64,000 nt of DNA from Cylicocyclus nassatus (lineage: Eukaryota; Nematoda; Chromadorea; Rhabditida; Strongylidae), in the NCBI GenBank assembly GCA_958299035.1, contig CATQJL010000305.1, positions 65,863,618 through 65,927,617 on the forward strand, in the 5' to 3' direction. The notes below the pieces were generated by a model. That model had not been told where the DNA came from. It saw only the letters and a program-made list of their open reading frames with translations, and did no database searches. The translations under genes were made by a program, and so were the position numbers. Positions 1 to 10,966 of this stretch are shown here, piece after piece (position 1 is the first letter of the stretch; each line of letters begins with the position of its first letter).

Positions 1-294
1 CACTTACGCGAGTAAGTAAGGAGAGAATAAGGATGTACTGGACGGACTTTGCATTTACAGTGCCTCCAAAACTGCGAAGGCTGAGACATGTGAGAGAAGC
101 TGTAAGTTAACGAATTTTGTAATTTAGGCCATTCATCGCAACAAAGACAGGGCGTCACTACAAGCACTGTCGGCGTCTCGCTGGTCAAGCTTTTGACTCT
201 CTCGGCGTCCGCTATCTCTAGCATGCGCAGATTACCTTAGTTGCGCGCAGCGGCATCTAATCTTTGTGTGCGATGAATCGCTTATATCATGTTG

Positions 295-1315
295 CCCATA
301 AGTTTGACTTTGACCCGCAATGACTCATACATTTCTTATTTCTAGATAGGATTTAGAATACCATTCAATAGAGCAGAGCAAGTTCTACAAAATGGCGCTT
401 TTGCTCTTGCATCAGCTCCAGTCCCACCGCGAGTTTAAAGCTAGGAACGCTGCTTTAGTTGCCCGAAAAAAAGCTTTAGTTGCCAGAAAAAACAAGAAGA
501 AATCTAACACCTGCAAAAAACTCCTACAAAAAAAAACTTGCTCACGTATGCACTCTCCACATGTGACATTTATATGCACATACAATACCGCTCTCAGAAC
601 GTGCAAAATTTCCGTGAATGTCGCGGAAATCCCGGAATTCCGCGACATTCACGGAAATTTTGCACGTTCTGAGAGCGGTATTGTAGCTGTAGTTCTTCCT
701 TGGCTAGAATTTGAGAAAACTAGAATTTTTATGCTCTTGTTAGAGTGATGCTGTAATGTTCCCGCATGAGTACATAATTGTGTACTACAAGCCTTAAGAA
801 GTATAAACGCGAGTTTTCAGCTTTCTTCAAGCTTTGGTTCTCGAGAAATATCACAATTATAGAGATAAGTCAAGCTACCCTTTGCGTGCCTCCAACGTTG
901 AAATCCATATTTCTCGGGAACTTAGGCTTCTAGAAAGCTATTGACGTTTGTATTTCTGAGGGCTTGTAGTGTACAATTACTCATATGGAAACAGTACAGC
1001 ATCAGTTCGGCAAGATCATAATAATTCTAGTTTTCTCAGATTCTAGCCAAAAAAATACAGCAGTGGTATCTACAAAAGTCTTATGTGAAAAGTGCACGCG
1101 TAAGCAAACTAGGACTTTTATAGGACTTTCTGGACGGTGTTTTCTTGATTTTTTGGGCAATTGAATATTTTTGGCTATTGGCTTCAAACTCGCGGTGGAC
1201 TGAAGCTGTTGCAAAAGCAAGAGTACCATCTTGTAGACCTTGCTTTGCTATATCGAATGGTACTTTGAATCTATCTAGAAATGAGTAAGTATGAGCTATT
1301 GCATTTCAAAGTCAA
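295..1315. repeat. Large imperfect foldback (inverted-repeat element)
   Basis: The two halves are inverted copies of each other. The left arm carries 'gagcagagcaagttctac' then a lysine-codon-rich stretch, and the right arm carries the reverse complement around 1190-1260. Pairing extends outward through TTTCTAGATAG / CTATCTAGAAA near 340 and 1270. A second inverted pair, TGGCTAGAATTTGAGAAAAC near 700 against GTTTTCTCAGATTCTAGCCA near 1030, is nested inside. Part of the arm resembles the palindrome at 24835-25775, so it is probably a diverged relative of that non-autonomous DNA transposon. No transposase is visible. Outer boundaries are approximate. Confidence 0.75.
581..685. repeat. 48-bp perfect palindrome with 9-nt loop
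   Basis: Positions 581-628 are exactly complementary to 638-685, leaving a 9-nt loop of which further bases also pair. The arm begins TACAATACCGCTCTCAGAAC. It sits at one side of the larger foldback and may be a younger hairpin insertion within it or the apex of a nested element. Confidence 0.9.
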
Positions 1316-1366
1316 AACGGACGGAACTTATAGGAAAACTAATATTCACATCAAAGTCATGTTAAG

Positions 1367-1467
1367 GCTAAAAATGATATCAATTGGATCCTTGTGTTAG
1401 CACTATTTGCTGGCTTGATTGCTGTCAAGTTATTGATGGGTTGCTATTACTACTACTTGTGGAACAG
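1367..1467 (+). CDS. Candidate transmembrane exon (weak)
   Basis: The frame encodes an acidic/asparagine lead, a hydrophobic run (WILVLALFAGLIAVKLL) and then GCYYYYLWNR, shaped like the transmembrane exon at 47212-47312 of the receptor gene downstream. It could follow a GTTAAG acceptor (phase 0) and stop at a CAG|GTACAC donor (phase 2). If real, the L-domain exons of this gene would lie left of the window. Against it, the acceptor is poor, the phases differ from the downstream gene, and no L-domain exon is visible at 1-1366. Inference from shape only. Confidence 0.25.
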
Positions 1468-2754
1468 GTACACATTGAGATTTAGCAGCTCCAGAAAAGT
1501 TTTTCAATGTGTTTGCTTGGTGATAAGCCACCTCAAACGTGTTATTATCGAGCAAACTCCACCTCACGACATTCGCGAGATCGTTTCTCATCAAGTCACC
1601 TGAGTCGTTTTACTCATAGTCTCAAGCTTTGACATAAATGATTGCTAACCCGACTCAGCAGCAGTGTAGCAGATGTTATTTGATAGCTTGTTCGAACTTG
1701 CATCCTTTTGGAACAAAGTTACGATTGTCAAAAGAAATATACCCTTTTTTCCTACTTGTCCAAAACAGTACGCTAAGCTTTCCACACATATTGGAGAATG
1801 GTAGTGCCGCTGTTGCATTATTAAGCTCAACTTTTTTACCTTTGAGCTAAGGCGCATGAGACCTTTCACCTGCAATTGCAACGAAAAATCATCACAAAAA
1901 ATTAAACTGAACAACTATCTTGCTAAAGGATATTCGTTGACGACTGCCTCAACTAGTGCAATCACACCACCGTAGGCGTGCTTTTTTGGAGCCTTTCCAT
2001 CTTGACAGTAGGACAGGGAAATGTTGCAGCCAATAGCTGATATCGACCTCGCATATTGTGGTTAGCTTAAATTTCTTAAGGGTTTTTTTCACTAAAAGCA
2101 ACGCAATTAGATCATAATTACTAAACACTGCATTGTTATGCTGTTTGAGTGCAATTTCTAAACTTAATGACAGTTAATATGTTTCAGTTATCGCTCAGGC
2201 GTTTACTCAACGTTATTCCAAAATACCGAGTCCAATATTCGGTAGCTTCGATCAACTAATTTACCGGTTAATGAATATGTACCTTGTTCTTCCTTTTAGC
2301 GAAATTGTATTTGTGCTTATTCTTTGAGCAAAGAAGTACTTGTGCTTATGCTATTTTTATAAATGATGAGATCAGGTTACAAAACTTGTGCCTATGAAAT
2401 CCATTTCACATATCTTGATTAATATGTCAACATCCATCTCGCACACTAATATCTATTCTTGTGCCAAAAAATCGCCATTCCTTTTCTGTATGTTTGCCAT
2501 CCACCTAAGTACTGTGCAACTAATATTGGAAAGTTTCTGTATGAAAAAATGATTATTGTCCAGATGTAAAGTAAAGTACTGCATATATTATAATTCACTA
2601 GTGCAGTGATGAATGCAAAACGACACAAGACTTTACAGCTCCTATGTACTGTAAAACACACACTAGCCACCATATTCATTCAGGTGCCAATTTTTCCACT
2701 CAATGATTGATTAAGCTAAAACATTGTCTATAATACGCTAAGCTTCCGAAAAAG
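1468..2754. other. AT-rich stretch, nothing recognised
   Basis: No coding sequence, RNA gene or clear repeat pair was recognised. Short frames here overlap each other on both strands and show no motif. It would be intronic if the two flanking candidate exons belong together. Confidence 0.4.
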
Positions 2755-2996
2755 GAATGGTTTCGAGAAACGCGATTGATTCTGTTGAGTCGTATGGAAT
2801 GTTCTCGACTGGCTTGAGAAATCATGTGAAAAGCAGTTTTAGCTCAGCCTCAGTCCATGAAATATATGCAAAATTAGTTTCTCTGCTCAAACTCTGCAAT
2901 CGAAAGAGTGTTACAAGAAGCCTGACAAACCTGAGATCTATACAAAGTAAGCCCAACAGAAGTCAGAAAGACAAAATATACAGAGGTGCGTTGTAG
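2755..2996 (+). CDS. Candidate cytoplasmic-tail exon (weak)
   Basis: The frame encodes about 80 polar residues rich in Ser, Lys and Arg (SSFSSASVHEIYAKLVSLL, later SLTNLRSIQS) ending at a TAG. Such basic, serine-rich composition resembles a cytoplasmic tail and follows the candidate transmembrane exon by 1.3 kb. An internal CAAA|GTAAGC at about 2947 could instead be a donor, leading to a short final exon after ATATACAG. The phase of its best acceptor (1) does not match the donor at 1467 (2), so an exon may be missing or the reading is chance. No domain is recognised. Confidence 0.25.
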
Positions 2997-4249
2997 CCGA
3001 TCCAAATAAGCAATTATTATTTACCAGAGTGGGAATAGCAGCAAAATAGGCTTAGCCATTCGAAGGCCGCGGCATTGGTTAGAGTAATTTGCACATTGGC
3101 CGAGTACCAATGGGCCCATGTAAGACGATAGTCGCGAAACTTAGCAGCAATTGGTCCATACTGCGCGACTCCGGATGCGTGCCGTATTTCAAACCTATCA
3201 TGAGAACACGTCGAATAAATGTAAATATAAGTTAAAAACAGTTTTATGTAGCTACCATTCTCTTCCCTTTTCATAGTCGTGCTTTTGAGCTACTTGCTCT
3301 TGTGGTACAGAAATAATGGCCGTAATTTTGAATCCATGGTTTTTACCATATCTACCTTTCGCATTTTTGGAATGCCATTCGCCCTCCAAGCATTGAGAAT
3401 AGATGGATATGGCACATAATACGCATTATGTGAAGTGTAAGCCTCGCTTTCAAAATTTGTATTATTATAGTTTACCAAAGTTTTCACTTCAGCGGAGTCG
3501 TAAAAGACTTACGCTTCACATTGATAACGCTTCGGAATTCAAAAGTCCAAGAAATATCGTAATTGCGTACTGTTTTTAAAGGGCAAATGAGCTTTTAGCC
3601 CTTTGCATTTCAAAATTTCTCCAGGTACAGCGCGGAACGCATTCAAACACATGAATTTTGATGATTTTGTCGCCGGAGATTGCACAAATCGGGAACTCAA
3701 AAAACCTATCAAAAGGGGAAAGAAAAGCTGCATTGAACACCCAATGCTCGTTGGTTGCTGTTCTATAAAATCTGGTTTGAGCAAGTGTGGAGTTGGATAG
3801 CATCAAAAAAAATAATTTGTAAAAATGATTATTCCTATATTTATGCATATCTTCGCCTATCTCTGCTTCAAATGTTTTTATAATGGGGCAGGGACACTTG
3901 GTTCGAACTAATATATCCACGTACAATAAAACTGAGCAAGCAGTGGGTTTATGGAGGAAGCGAATTCTCTAGGAAGTGTTGAGCGTTTTCATCAAAAGTT
4001 AATTGTAGTGTTTTCGAAGATTTCGAGCACGCCAATGAGTTTCGCACTGATGTTTGATAGCGCTTCAAAATTTTCAGACTATATAGTGTAGACATAATAA
4101 AAACCTTCCTATGAGTTTCGAGCAGTCGGAGCTTTCAACTCGGAACTTACGCCGCCCAATAACCATGGAACAATTCCATTTAGCTTTGAAAACAGAAGTC
4201 GGCCAATTCTACGTGATCTGTAACGGTCGTATAGGTCAGCGTTTTTAAC
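2997..4249. other. Unassigned stretch
   Basis: Overlapping open frames on opposite strands occur at 3539-3926, including one of 116 codons on the minus strand, but none has a recognisable domain, signal peptide or homologous copy elsewhere in the window. I see no repeat partner for this region. Confidence 0.35.
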
Positions 4250-5139
4250 AGGTTGCTGCAAATATAATATCCGTTTTGCAAAGTTTTACTTGCTATAACT
4301 TTTCAGTCTTCGTATTTTTGGATGTAATCAAGACCATCAGAAGCAGCAAATCTTTCGTATTCCAACGCGTACCTGCATATACCGATATCGCAAACGGGAA
4401 AAAACCATGCGTCAAAAAAGCGAAAGTTTTTCTTCTGAGAACCTCGCCTTTGAGAGATTACAACTCCCTTCAAGTTTTGTTCCTAAGGCTGCTTATTAGC
4501 CTATCTTGTAGGCGCAAGCCAGTAGTATACTTTTCTATAGAAAAACTTCAACAAAGGAGACCTGCGAAAAGAAAAGATACAAATCCAAAACTTTCACTTT
4601 TTGAGCCTGGTTGTGGTAAGCCAAAAGGCACCAACTATGAAAATTTGGAATTCTTCATGCACTAAATATCTTAGTGCTTCTGCAAAAATTGTACGCAAGA
4701 TTTCCTAACCTCAAGCATATGGAAATGATCCAAGCTTTAGCCTCATAGGGAAAATTTTAACCCATAGAATGCCATGCATCGAATGACTTTCGAGGCGTCC
4801 ATTTCTCAGTCCAAGTGTGTTCGAAAAATTATTTAAACGTGCAATAGGTAAACAACATTCCCGTACAGAAGCTATGTTTTCAAAGAATTCGTTCATTTGC
4901 GCCTGAAATGTGGCCAAGGAAGCTGAAACAACGAATTTTCGATTTTGAGTGCCGCTGTGCGAGATGTTGGTGAATTCTCACAGATAAGATAGAAGCTTGA
5001 TTTCACGACTGTTAGAAAGTACACGAGGAAAGCTTTCCAATGATGTGCAGGATATATGTCGAAAAAGAAGTTCCTCAGAAAAAAAAAGTTGTTCGGGATG
5101 TAGGCCCAAAAAAACGGGTATTATTTTTGCAACAGACTA
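4250..5139. mobile_element. Diverged mariner-like non-autonomous element, copy A
   Basis: This is homologous over most of its length to 30758-31676 (shared blocks include CTGCATATAC, GATATCGCAAACGGGAA, ATGCGTCAAAAAA and CCAGTAGTATAC). The left end reads CAGGTTGCTGCAAATATAAT and the right end ATTATTTTTGCAACAGACTA, decayed versions of the TTAGGTTGTTGCA ends of the other copy. A 129-codon + frame at 4276-4665 has a related shorter frame in the other copy, but neither shows a DDE transposase motif. Confidence 0.7.
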
Positions 5140-5439
5140 ATAACTACAGCTGAAGCCTACTGGAAGGCGGAGCAGCTAAATATGTCGAAGAGCAACGGCA
5201 ACTTGCGGCTTATCAGCTAGTCTGCCATCGTCAGAATTCCTTATAAGTTTAAATTAAATTTTTAAAAATTTTCAAAAATCGTATATTTATTCACAAGTAT
5301 AAACAAGTCGTTTGCACATTTTCATAACTCTTACAATCAACGTTCAAAGTGCATACACACGCACATATACATACCCATACACATAGAACATATATATACA
5401 CATACACATACACATACAGACGTATGCCCATGGGCCTTA
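5140..5439. other. AT-rich spacer with short CA/TA dinucleotide runs
   Basis: Between two repeats; it contains an imperfect ACACATAC/TATATA microsatellite near 5350-5415 and nothing else recognisable. Confidence 0.4.
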
Positions 5440-5905
5440 TGCATAAGACGATTTCGATGTGCTCGACCCCAAGTTGAAAGCGCCTTCCTGCGTTACCACG
5501 CTGGGCGCAATACCCATCTTTGTTTACCCGGCAAGTGACGCTCATGACGTGCTCGTCTTAGGCGTAGGAGGGTTAGCGCTTCCTACACTTGCGACATCCA
5601 TCCATTGAATTCATGCAGCGGCCGTGATTAGAGGGCAGCCGCCATATAAATTACTGCCGAAACAACACGCGAGTATGTGTCGTATGTTTTACGTAAATGT
5701 GAATCGCCACCAGCAGCAGAGGGAATTGCTACAGGAGCATGTATCATTCCTTCCTCGTTTTTGTAAATGTTCCCTCACAGGCCATAATCCAGTCAAATAT
5801 GGGAGCCCACGCCCATAATGCACAAACGTAGGCGTCTGACCGTGCAAGAGTGCATCAGGCGAAATTGAATAGGTCTGCAACACCTGGACCACCTATTAGA
5901 TCTCG
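5440..5905 (-). repeat. Dispersed repeat R5 with possible old coding remnant
   Basis: The 5740-5890 part matches 16335-16505 in inverse orientation, and the 5440-5690 part matches 52100-52340. On the minus strand the translation contains LWPVREHLQKR, matched by SRSVREHLPKR at the 16.4 kb copy, which suggests the copies descend from a coding sequence. Stops and indels break the frame. Identity of the ancestral protein is not recognised. Confidence 0.5.
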
Positions 5906-6064
5906 CTTGAATAAGTAAGCGTAGGATTCCTTCGTACTACGCCGCAGAACCGCAGGACGCAGCAGCCTGTCGCAGTGGAAACATAAGCTCGCTCGCTGTG
6001 AAGGAGCACTCTCGGAGAACACAACGTGCAGCAAATACAGATCTAAGGGTGTTAGGGGGCTAAG

Positions 6065-6925
<861 letters not shown>

Positions 6926-6929
6926 TCTA

Positions 6930-7516
6930 TAACGGCGAAGCTGTGCTGCCATAAGCGTAATCTCACTACGACTGCTCGGCGCATGCTGCAGGATGAGGCA
7001 TGCGGCGGCGTGCTGCGTCCTGCGGCGTGCTCCGCAGCACGTTGCGTCCTGCGGCGTAGTATGAAGGAAAGGAACCCGTAGCGCCGAGGGTTTGCAGAGT
7101 GGTAAAAACACCGATCCGGATTGACATATTTATCTATCACAGCACTATTAAGATGTACAGCACCGAAGGCATTTGAGCAATACCAACGCACCAATAGACA
7201 GTCATAACAAGTTGCTGGATCATAAAAAAGAGATCAGTGTAGGCACTAGTGACGGCGGCGGCCCAAAGAGGATGAAAGCAGAGGTGACATGAACGTCCCA
7301 CTCGGTGACTCGGCATCGGAGAATCTCCTCGAGAGCATCGCTTGACCGTCGCCGTCACGCCCTGAACATATGAGTCAGCGTCTAGCAAAGAAGCATGCGT
7401 AGACATGCTTACAATCATAAGTTGTATGGATCAGCACATCTCTTTGAAAGGTTGTCGAGCACGAGTTAATCTTACGATTTATTCACTAATCAACGAGTAA
7501 GATTTGATAATTGTTA
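6930..7516. other. GC-rich unassigned stretch with short internal repeats
   Basis: At 7005-7065 the sequence CTGCGTCCTGCGGCG is repeated and also occurs on the opposite strand near 5940-5975, so the terminal-hairpin repeat appears to sit inside an older repeat. No gene recognised. Confidence 0.4.
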
Positions 7517-7727
7517 CAGTCGAGTAGATTTTCCGCTTAATATAGTGTGCTTGCGCAGAAGGTGAGATGCGGTAGAAATTTGCGCGTGATGAAATAGATT
7601 TGACTGTGACGCCGGTCAGTTGCTTCGCGCAAAATTCCGGCAGTGCGCTACCTGTTCATGCGCAAATTTAACCGCATTTCATAAACTGTGCAAGCACACT
7701 ATATTAAGCGGAGAATCTACTCGGCTG
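7517..7727. mobile_element. TA-flanked MITE, family F1 copy 1
   Basis: Terminal inverted repeats CAGTCGAGTAGATTTTCCGC and its complement are flanked by TA on both sides. About 211 bp. Two further copies lie at 27862-28074 and 43969-44172. TIRs beginning CAGTCGAG with TA duplication fit the Tc1/mariner group in a broad sense. Confidence 0.85.
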
Positions 7728-7733
7728 TATGTT

Positions 7734-8253
7734 TATTTATTTATTTATTTATTTAAATGCACCAAAAAGTGCTCTTTGATCCTGATCGGAGCGGTTAGTA
7801 ACAAACACACTATATCACCATCACATGGTTAATCAAACACACATGAAAAAAAAAGCACGTATGAACCAATCGTTGGCATGTCCCCTGCAGGAAGCACCGA
7901 GAAACTAAGGCACCAAAACTTGTCCCTGGGATTATCTTTGGGTAAGGAGTGGCCAGAGTTGTTACTCTGGTGTATAGCATATTAAAACTGTTAGTCTCAC
8001 TGTCTTTCAGAAATTAAAGTCCCTCTTTTGTGGAGGCCAGCGAGCCTACGGGCGGAAGCTAGCTGGTTAAAGCCCCGAGGAAGGATGAGTGAATTTTTGA
8101 AAGTACAATGAGACTAACAGAGCTAGACAGGACAAAAAAAGCAAGAAAGGAAACCGTTTGAGGCCCATGCTGCCAAAGTACCGATTGATAACATCGAAAG
8201 AATGCAGCGGATCATGCCAAAGAAAGGATGGCAAAATAATTCTAAAAAAAAAA
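7734..8253 (-). mobile_element. 3' untranslated end of non-LTR retrotransposon with tetranucleotide tail
   Basis: Read on the minus strand, the region after the reverse-transcriptase frame runs about 500 bp and ends in a (TAAA)n run (plus-strand TTTA repeats at 7731-7755). Short tandem 3' tails are typical of CR1/RTE-type LINEs. The tail abuts the right end of the F1 MITE, so the LINE seems to have inserted at or next to that MITE terminus. Confidence 0.6.
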
Positions 8254-9869
8254 TTACTCCACATCATCAATTCCCATTAACTGCAATAAATCTACTTTCT
8301 TCAACGCCGTTTTCAATTGAGCCACTGAATTTAAAGCTAAGAATGATGGTGGAAGTTTATTCAAGATCGAAGCTGCTCGGTAAAAGAAGTTGTTGCGTTG
8401 CAATGAGATGTTGTGCCTTCCAAACCTAGAAACAACAAGGTTAAAAGAGGCCCTGCGTTCACTGATAGGTTGGAAAACCCAGTATTTACTGGGTTTCAAA
8501 CCCACCTCGGCTCGCAGAACTTTGAAGGCCATAATAGTATCTGCTAACAACCTTCTGTAGAAAAGAGTTTTGAGACCTAACTTGCGAATTCTGGTTGTGT
8601 AGTTTGGCAAGGCGAAAGGGTAATTCGGATTGGGAAATGCGCGATAGAAAACAATCTTAGTAGATTTCTTTGAATTTTTTCAATTTTATCAACATCTTTT
8701 TTCAAAGTAGGGTTCCATACAAAGCTGCAATACTCCACAACTGGCAAAACAAATGTTTTATAGATTTTCAAAAGAAGTTTAGGATCTAAAGATTGCACAC
8801 TGCGCATAATCGCATACAATATTCGAGTTCTTCGAGAGGCAATTTCGTCTATTTGACACGAGTATTTAAGCCTAGAATCTGTGAGAACTCCCAGGTCTTT
8901 GACCAGGAATTTACACTCGAGATCAAAGCTGCTATCAATTGAATGGGAAGGGGTTCTGCCAATGGGAACAGTACAACTTTTGGAGTAATTTACTTTGATG
9001 TTCCATCTATCTGCCCAATCAATCATTCGAGAAATTGAGCTACGAAGTGCTGCATGAGCATTCCCCTTGTCGCGCTGGTCATAGACGATATATATTTTAA
9101 CATCATCAGCGTACGCAGCCACTCTAACTCGTGGATCTGTGATAAGACAGGCTGGCAGGTCAATGGTATAAATAATAAAGAGAATCGGTGACAGAATACT
9201 GCCTTGAGGAACTCCAGACTTACAAGGTCTAGCCGCAGAAATTCTGTCAAGTACACGAACAGAGAAGGTTCTGTCCTGAAGATAGGATTCGAACCATCTC
9301 AGTAGTGAACCTCTCACTCCCAAGCTCTCCAGCTTAGACAAAAGAAGATTGTGATCAACTGTGTCGAATGCTTTACTCAGGTCAAAATAGACTACATCTA
9401 TAGACTTATTCAGACTCAATCCTTCTGTCCAGTCAAATTGGACGTCAAGAAGTTGTGTACCGGTAGATCGGCCTTGCAAAAATCCATGTTGTTGCTCAGG
9501 CAGACAATTTAATTTATCAAGCCAATGCAACAAATTTCTAACAATTATTTTTTCTAATATTTTGCAAGGAGTAGGGAGTATACTTATTGGTCTATAGTCA
9601 GAGAGCTTGGGATTGAGAGATGTCTTGGGGAGAGGAGTAACAATGGCGGATTTCCAGAGGTGAGGCACTTCTGCATTCATCAAGGATATATTATAGATGT
9701 GAGTTAATGGAGGCACTAGTTCGTCAGCAAACATCTTGTAAAAGATAAGAGTTATGTTGTCAGATGTGATAGACAACGTTGGGCTTGCTTTTTTCAAAAG
9801 TTTCCGTACGGAGGAAGGGTCTATCCTTGGTAAAGGGCAACAACCCAAGGATCTGTTAATATGTTGCAA
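8254..9869 (-). pseudogene. Non-LTR retrotransposon reverse transcriptase (CR1/Jockey-like), 5'-truncated and frameshifted
   Basis: The minus-strand translation carries the ordered reverse-transcriptase motifs of LINE ORF2: LSDYRPISI, KILEKIIVRNL, YFDLSKAFDTVDHNLLL, SGVPQGSILSPILFIIYTID, and the catalytic box VAAYADDVKIY, followed by the thumb and the IQRNLLRLF segment. The 430-codon frame breaks near 8600-8625. The C-terminal LYRRLLADTI ... FFYRAASILNKLPPSF part continues in another frame down to 8254, indicating a single-base frameshift. The frame starts with a stop codon about 30 bp upstream and lacks the apurinic endonuclease half, so the copy is truncated. It lies directly next to the LTR retrotransposon insertion at 9967. 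Role in life: target-primed reverse transcription of its own RNA; this copy is dead. Confidence 0.92.
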
Positions 9870-9966
9870 GAGATTTGTCCGATTTGAGATTCAATTCGAT
9901 TGAATCTTGAGATTTGATTCACAGGAGATTCAGAACCCAGAATGGAGCCACCTATCAAAGAGTTGC
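9870..9966. other. Short junction between LINE and LTR element
   Basis: About 100 bp with stop codons in the LINE frame. It ends with GTTGC, the left half of the LTR retrotransposon target duplication. Confidence 0.6.
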
Positions 9967-10250
9967 TGTCGCGGCTCGCGATCGACCGCTCCTCACAGCA
10001 TTGGCCGGGAGCACCGTGTTGCCGCGCGTCTCGGTCGTGAGCACGGTCGCCGCGCTTTACGGCGGCTACCTTGTTCGCTCCGAGACCACACCATGTAGGC
10101 ACGCCCCCAGCCACCGCTATAAATAGCGCGTACGTGCGCCATTGTGAGCTGGCGCGCACCCGCAGTGGCGGAAGTCCTTCGGGGACAGGAGCTGGACGCA
10201 TGGCAGCCGAGCACTAGGTGAGGGGGCGCAGAGCCCTCCGAGTCGTAACA
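9967..10250 (+). repeat. 5' LTR (internally deleted)
   Basis: 284 bp, TG...CA. It matches the two ends of the 3' LTR but lacks the middle. The join is at GCGCCA, the same short sequence that flanks the missing 503 bp in the 3' LTR (CGCGCCA ending at 15680 and again at 16183), as expected of a deletion between short direct repeats. Confidence 0.88.
10118..10125 (+). promoter_or_regulatory. TATA box in 5' LTR
   Basis: TATAAATA in CCGCTATAAATAGCGCG. The deletion in this LTR begins about 20 bp downstream, near where transcription would start, so most of the R/U5 sequence is missing here. Confidence 0.65.
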
Positions 10251-10268
10251 TGGTGCAAATATGCCGAG
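10251..10268 (+). other. Probable tRNA primer-binding site
   Basis: TGGTGCAAATATGCCGAG starts immediately after the 5' LTR with the TGG needed to pair with the CCA end of a tRNA. I have not matched it to a particular tRNA. Confidence 0.45.
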
Positions 10269-10840
10269 CGCATGGTGGATGGCGTCGCCGCCCGCGGATG
10301 GGTTAGTCGCGCAAGTTGGAGCAGGTTGTGTGCCATCGGTATGTTGCGTCGTCGTTGCGTTGCTGAAGGAACGCGCTATCCCATCCATCATGTGTGCGTA
10401 ACGAGCCCGAAGCTACCACGCTCAGCGCCCCAGTAGGAAGTCCTGGCAAACAGAGAGGCAGAGTTGAATACCTACGTAGCCAGTAGCAGGAGTGCCGGAT
10501 GGTAGCCAGGGTGCGAAGCATGGCGTGTCAGCGCGGGGGGATAGTAGGGAAGACTGTGGCAACTTGCCAACTAGAACCCCAATCGATCGAGCGCCCACGC
10601 CATGTGATACCTGATAAGCCTGTCGCGCTTGGAAAGTACTGCCCAGGTGGAGGGCCGGTGTCGTAGTCGGCGGGGTCGACCAGGGGTACCGGAGAGTACC
10701 AGTGGCCGCACATGTCGAGAGCTGTATCGGAGTACGCGCCAGGAGAGTTTTGACGTTGGATTGTTGTTCGAGTGGAAAGCTGGCATGGAGATGGATAGTT
10801 CGAAGGCAGATGGATGGAAGTTAGGGAGCGCGATTTAGAG

Positions 10841-10966
10841 TTGTATCGTTGCACGCGTATGTAGTATTGTATCGTTGAACGCGCTTTAGTATTGTATCGT
10901 CGTACGTGTATCAGTGTTGTATCGCCGAACGCGTTTCAGTACTGTATCGTTGCACGCGCTAGTTCA
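10841..10966. repeat. Five tandem 25-26 bp units
   Basis: Units start at 10841, 10867, 10892, 10917 and 10942 with core TTGTATCGTTGCACGCG and a variable 3' part. Single related copies occur at 10721 and 11031 (CTGTATCGGTGGACGCG). They lie about 0.6 kb into the LTR element interior. Could be protein-binding, packaging or dimerisation signals of the element; no function is shown. Confidence 0.85.

Noticed and set aside
3539..3926. 116-codon minus-strand frame and 65-codon + frame
   Set aside because: Mutually overlapping frames without domain, splice pattern or second copy.
4276..4665. 129-codon frame as a gene
   Set aside because: Lies within a decayed transposon that has a second, shorter related frame; no transposase motif.
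10841..10966. Direct repeats considered as a CRISPR array
   Set aside because: Units are contiguous with no unique spacers, in a eukaryotic LTR element.
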